This document shows, piece after piece, positions 16,370 to 19,287 of a stretch of 19,287 bases of DNA (position 1 is its first letter; each line of letters opens with the position of its first letter). The stretch is from Zelonia costaricensis. Lineage: Eukaryota > Euglenozoa > Kinetoplastea > Trypanosomatida > Trypanosomatidae. The position numbers and the translations under genes are program-made. The notes beneath the pieces are model-generated. The model saw only the letters and a program-made list of their open reading frames with translations. It was not told the DNA's origin and made no database searches. The stretch is taken from the NCBI GenBank assembly GCA_030849075.1, contig JASAOO010003053.1, positions 1-19,287 of the forward strand, given 5' to 3'.

Positions 16370-19287
16370 TCACAGTTCCCACGGCAGCTTGAATTCGTCT
16401 GGTGAGTCGTGCGGGGCGGCGGGTGGGGGTGGCGGGGGCAGCGGCGGAGGGTGGACACCGAAGACAGGCACGACGCGGCCGGAGGAGGCGGTGACCAAGG
16501 CGCCCTCTCTGACGCTCACGTTCCCCGACAGCGGCTCCGATGGGATGGACGAGGCGACCATGCTCTCCGCGTCCTCCACCGCAGTCGACAGCCCGGTGTG
16601 GCGCTGCACAGCTGCGGGGTCGGACGAGGACTGCGGGAGCACGGCGTTCTGTATCAGACTGCTCGACCCGCGCGACGCGGACTGGTGCGGCCTATCGTCT
16701 GCCTCACCTGTATTCGGCCCACCCCCGTCGGCAGAGGCGCCGTGATCTCGGCTGCCTGACAGGGCCGTGTGGGGGCTGACCGCGCTGCCCGCGAGGCCGT
16801 CACGCACGTCACTCCTTTCCGGAGCGGTCGAGTTTTCCGATGGCGGCTGTGATGAGGTCGACGTGCCGGCGTCGGACATGTCCGTCAGGAAGGCCGCCGC
16901 CCCGCTTGTGGTTGCCATTGTCGCCGTCGCCACCTCAGCCCGGGGCGAGGGCACGACACGCTGGAAGGCCGGCGGTGGCGGAAGGGGCGGCAGCGGCACC
17001 GGAGGCACGCCCGGCAGCTTCGTCAGCGACAGCAGGGGGGTCGCGCCATCGGCCTGATGCGCGACGGGGGGCGTGTGCACCAGCGGCAGCACCTCGCTCC
17101 GGCGCACCGAGTCCTCCACCCCGAAGCCGCTTGACGTTGCTCCCGTGGCGGTCGTTGGGCTGACGAGCCCCCCGACGTAGAGCCCCGCCAGGCGGTCGCT
17201 GGAGGTGTTGATCGGGTAGCGGCCTGCGCCGCCCTCCTCGCCCTGAGCGGCGGCCGTGGAGCGGCGCAGAAAGTTGGACATCCCCGTGGAGTCGTCTGTT
17301 GTGTCTTCGTCCGTGTCCACGTCGACGTCGCTGACCTCATTGATCCGAAGCGGCGGTGCGGCAGCGGTGTGCGGCGGCGGCGTGTGCAGCTGTTGGTGTA
17401 GAAGGTCGCGCTGCTGCTGCTCCCAGTACGCCCGTCGCGCCGCTGCGGCGCCTGGGGAGAGGGTACTGCCGAAGGTGGACGGCCACTCGGCGACAAGGCC
17501 GAGCTTGGGTAGCGGGGCGGGCAGTGGCGAGCGTCGCAGCGGTACGTGTGCACTGGCGGATGTGGCGACTGACACGACCGGCGGTGGGGCGCGGGTGTCG
17601 GCCTGGAAACGCCCCTGCAGCTGCTGGTGCTCCTCCTCCTCTGCATTCACCGATGTGCTCAGCTCCATCGCGATGATGTGCCGCGCATCGGCACTACTGG
17701 CATCGTCGCTGATCTCGTCCCCGTGCGATGAGGAGGCGGGGGCCACGGTGGGGCGGTGGTGCACGCGCAGGGCGCCCGTCAGACCGTGTCGCTGCGGCGG
17801 CTTCACCGTCTGCATGAAGTCTGGCGTTGGTGGCGGCGGCGGGGCGTGGCGGTGGGTGGAAGACGCAGGTGCTGTTGCGGGCGATGAACCGTTGCGCACC
17901 GCTCTGCTGTTTTGGGTGCCGCTGGGAGTTCGGGACTTTGAGGTTCGACTTTCCATGATGCGGCCGCGAAGCTGCCGCGCTGCTCTGTCGCTGCGCGCTG
18001 GCCGGCGCGCCGCTTGCGAGGGACTGCGCTGTGGCGGCTGGCGCCGGTGGGGCGTGGCGCACACTCCATTCCCCGCTCCCGAGGACTGACGCTGATGTGC
18101 TGGCGGGCTCATAGAGCACGTGGCGAGCGCGCGGGCAGCGACGTCGGCGCGCTCCATGTCGTCGAACCGCGCACGCAACACGCGCAGCAGCACCGCGCGA
18201 CCGTCGCTCTGGGACCCCTCTTCGCGGGGAAGGCGGGGCAGTGGGGAGGCTGCGGCGGCGTGTGTGGAGGAGAACGACACCAGCGATGACGCAGACGGCG
18301 TACGTGCTGCTATGCCGCGCTTGGCGCTCTCCGTCGTCGCCTCCTGCTGCTCCTGGTCTTCTTCCAGTGCCGTGGGCAGCGCGTGCAGTCCGCCGTAGTG
18401 CCGCATCAACCGCTGCGCCTCGTACTGCCGGGTGGCAGCGAGCAGCACCTGGTGTGCCTGGGCGGCGGGCAACTGCGAGAGAAGCCCAACCAGCTCCTCG
18501 CACTGCTGGTGTTGTGCTGGCGAGAGCTGCACGGGCCAGCTGGCGGCACTGGAGCTGTCTTTGCCGCCTCCTGTATTGTTGTGGTGGCGTGTGCGGTGGC
18601 GCTCGTCTTTTGGACGGAGCGACGTGGCGGGCACGAGAGAGGCCGAAGTGTCACAGATGGAACCCAGCACATCGCAGGGCGGGGGCGACGAGGTGGAGCG
18701 GTGCGGACACGCTGCGTTGGCGCTGCTTCCGCTACCGCTGCTGCCGGCGCCGCGATCGTGGGCGGGTGGGCGGCTGGAGCTGCTCGATGTCGGCGCGAAC
18801 AAGCCACGCGCCGCGGTGGCGGTGGTGGTGGTGGTGACCCCGCTTCTTCCGTTGCCGGCGCCGTTCAGCGCCGAGGACGATGAGGATCGGGGCGGCACGT
18901 GGACCGGCGCGGCGCTGCTGCTGCGCCCGTCCTTCACCCCGCGCTGCTGCTGCTGGCGACGTGCGTAGTACTGGAACACGATTGCGTCTGCAGTCCCGGC
19001 TGTCCCGTCGCACGGCGTGCGGGGCGGCCCGTCAGCGGTGGGTGCCGCAACCGGCGGGCGGTGGCGTGACGCTGCCCTCCTCGACGCGTCACCCACAACT
19101 GCCCCCGCCGATGGCCGGGGCGGGTCGGCGCGGTGGGGGCTCACGGTGAGTCCGCTTGCTGCGCCGTAGGAGTCGCGGAAGAGGTTCGACTGCGAGGCGA
19201 CGCGGCGCTCCACTGCGGAGACGGCGGTGTCACTCGCCGCGGAGTGGCGGTGCAGCGACAGCGGGTGCGCTCTGGGCAGCACGAGGG
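16370..19287 (-). CDS. Large low-complexity hypothetical protein, 5' end outside window
   Basis: An open frame of about 970 codons ends at the TGA at 16370-16372 and continues through the right edge without a stop. The first in-frame codon able to start inside the window is a GTG at 19282, and the first true ATG is near residue 293 counted from there, so the real start is almost certainly outside. I do not recognise a family. Most of it is compositionally biased: Ser runs, Thr runs, short poly-Gln, poly-Pro near the C-terminus and His/Arg patches. Two stretches look folded and helical: about 252-297 (QLSPAQHQQCEELVGLLSQL and following) and a later segment with VLLRVLRARFDDMERADVAARAL. The C-terminus ends DEFKLPWEL. 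There is no signal peptide or membrane segment. The consistent long frame and neighbours on the same strand support a real gene. Confidence 0.75.
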   Translation of the reverse strand, partial: LVLPRAHPLSLHRHSAASDTAVSAVERRVASQSNLFRDSYGAASGLTVSPHRADPPRPSAGAVVGDASRRAASRHRPPVAAPTADGPPRTPCDGTAGTADAIVFQYYARRQQQQRGVKDGRSSSAAPVHVPPRSSSSSALNGAGNGRSGVTTTTTATAARGLFAPTSSSSSRPPAHDRGAGSSGSGSSANAACPHRSTSSPPPCDVLGSICDTSASLVPATSLRPKDERHRTRHHNNTGGGKDSSSAASWPVQLSPAQHQQCEELVGLLSQLPAAQAHQVLLAATRQYEAQRLMRHYGGLHALPTALEEDQEQQEATTESAKRGIAARTPSASSLVSFSSTHAAAASPLPRLPREEGSQSDGRAVLLRVLRARFDDMERADVAARALATCSMSPPAHQRQSSGAGNGVCATPHRRQPPQRSPSQAARRPARSDRAARQLRGRIMESRTSKSRTPSGTQNSRAVRNGSSPATAPASSTHRHAPPPPPTPDFMQTVKPPQRHGLTGALRVHHRPTVAPASSSHGDEISDDASSADARHIIAMELSTSVNAEEEEHQQLQGRFQADTRAPPPVVSVATSASAHVPLRRSPLPAPLPKLGLVAEWPSTFGSTLSPGAAAARRAYWEQQQRDLLHQQLHTPPPHTAAAPPLRINEVSDVDVDTDEDTTDDSTGMSNFLRRSTAAAQGEEGGAGRYPINTSSDRLAGLYVGGLVSPTTATGATSSGFGVEDSVRRSEVLPLVHTPPVAHQADGATPLLSLTKLPGVPPVPLPPLPPPPAFQRVVPSPRAEVATATMATTSGAAAFLTDMSDAGTSTSSQPPSENSTAPERSDVRDGLAGSAVSPHTALSGSRDHGASADGGGPNTGEADDRPHQSASRGSSSLIQNAVLPQSSSDPAAVQRHTGLSTAVEDAESMVASSIPSEPLSGNVSVREGALVTASSGRVVPVFGVHPPPLPPPPPPAAPHDSPDEFKLPWEL

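Noticed and set aside
1..19287. CRISPR array, IS element, bacterial operon or prophage
   Set aside because: The repeats are simple microsatellites or an in-frame minisatellite. There are no transposase, integrase or direct-repeat/spacer patterns, and all genes are eukaryotic in type.

Overview
This window looks like nuclear DNA of a trypanosomatid, most probably Leishmania or a close relative. The evidence is the very high GC content of the coding regions, seven intronless genes all on the minus strand, long non-coding spacers full of GT/CA microsatellites and homopurine tracts, polypyrimidine-AG signals of trans-splicing type just upstream (in the transcribed direction) of several genes, and a leucine-rich-repeat surface antigen of the PSA (promastigote surface antigen) type. 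The species cannot be resolved by reading alone. Nothing here is bacterial: there are no Shine-Dalgarno-spaced operons, no CRISPR array, no IS element and no rRNA; I recognised no tRNA.

Transcription runs from right to left, as expected for a piece of one polycistronic unit. In that order the genes are: (1) a large low-complexity protein entering from the right edge (16370-19287, 5' end missing); (2) a secreted protein with two PSA-type LRR modules (14006-15565); (3) the trypanosomatid cactin homologue, a spliceosome-associated protein (10650-12695); (4) an NDUFS4-like complex I subunit (8737-9582); (5) a conserved, probably mitochondrial protein of unknown function (7015-7749); (6) serine hydroxymethyltransferase with a mitochondrial-type presequence (4328-5761); (7) the N-terminal part of a membrane protein, possibly Dispatched/Patched-like, leaving through the left edge (1-812).

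Spacers occupy about half of the window. The largest, about 3.5 kb between the SHMT stop and the membrane-protein start, is saturated with GT/CA repeats, poly-G runs and purine-rich tracts and contains no ORF that I believe is a gene. Candidate spliced-leader acceptor sites can be read for the membrane protein, SHMT, the mitochondrial unknown, the NDUFS4-like gene and, less clearly, the LRR gene.

The genes do not form one pathway. Three neighbours (NDUFS4-like, the unknown, SHMT) all look mitochondrial, which may be chance. I see no wholly new system. The items most worth a second look are the duplicated-module LRR protein without a GPI signal and with a perfect 27-bp repeat linker, the divergent NDUFS4-like protein with an added Ala/Pro/Ser tail, and the cactin homologue with large disordered insertions.
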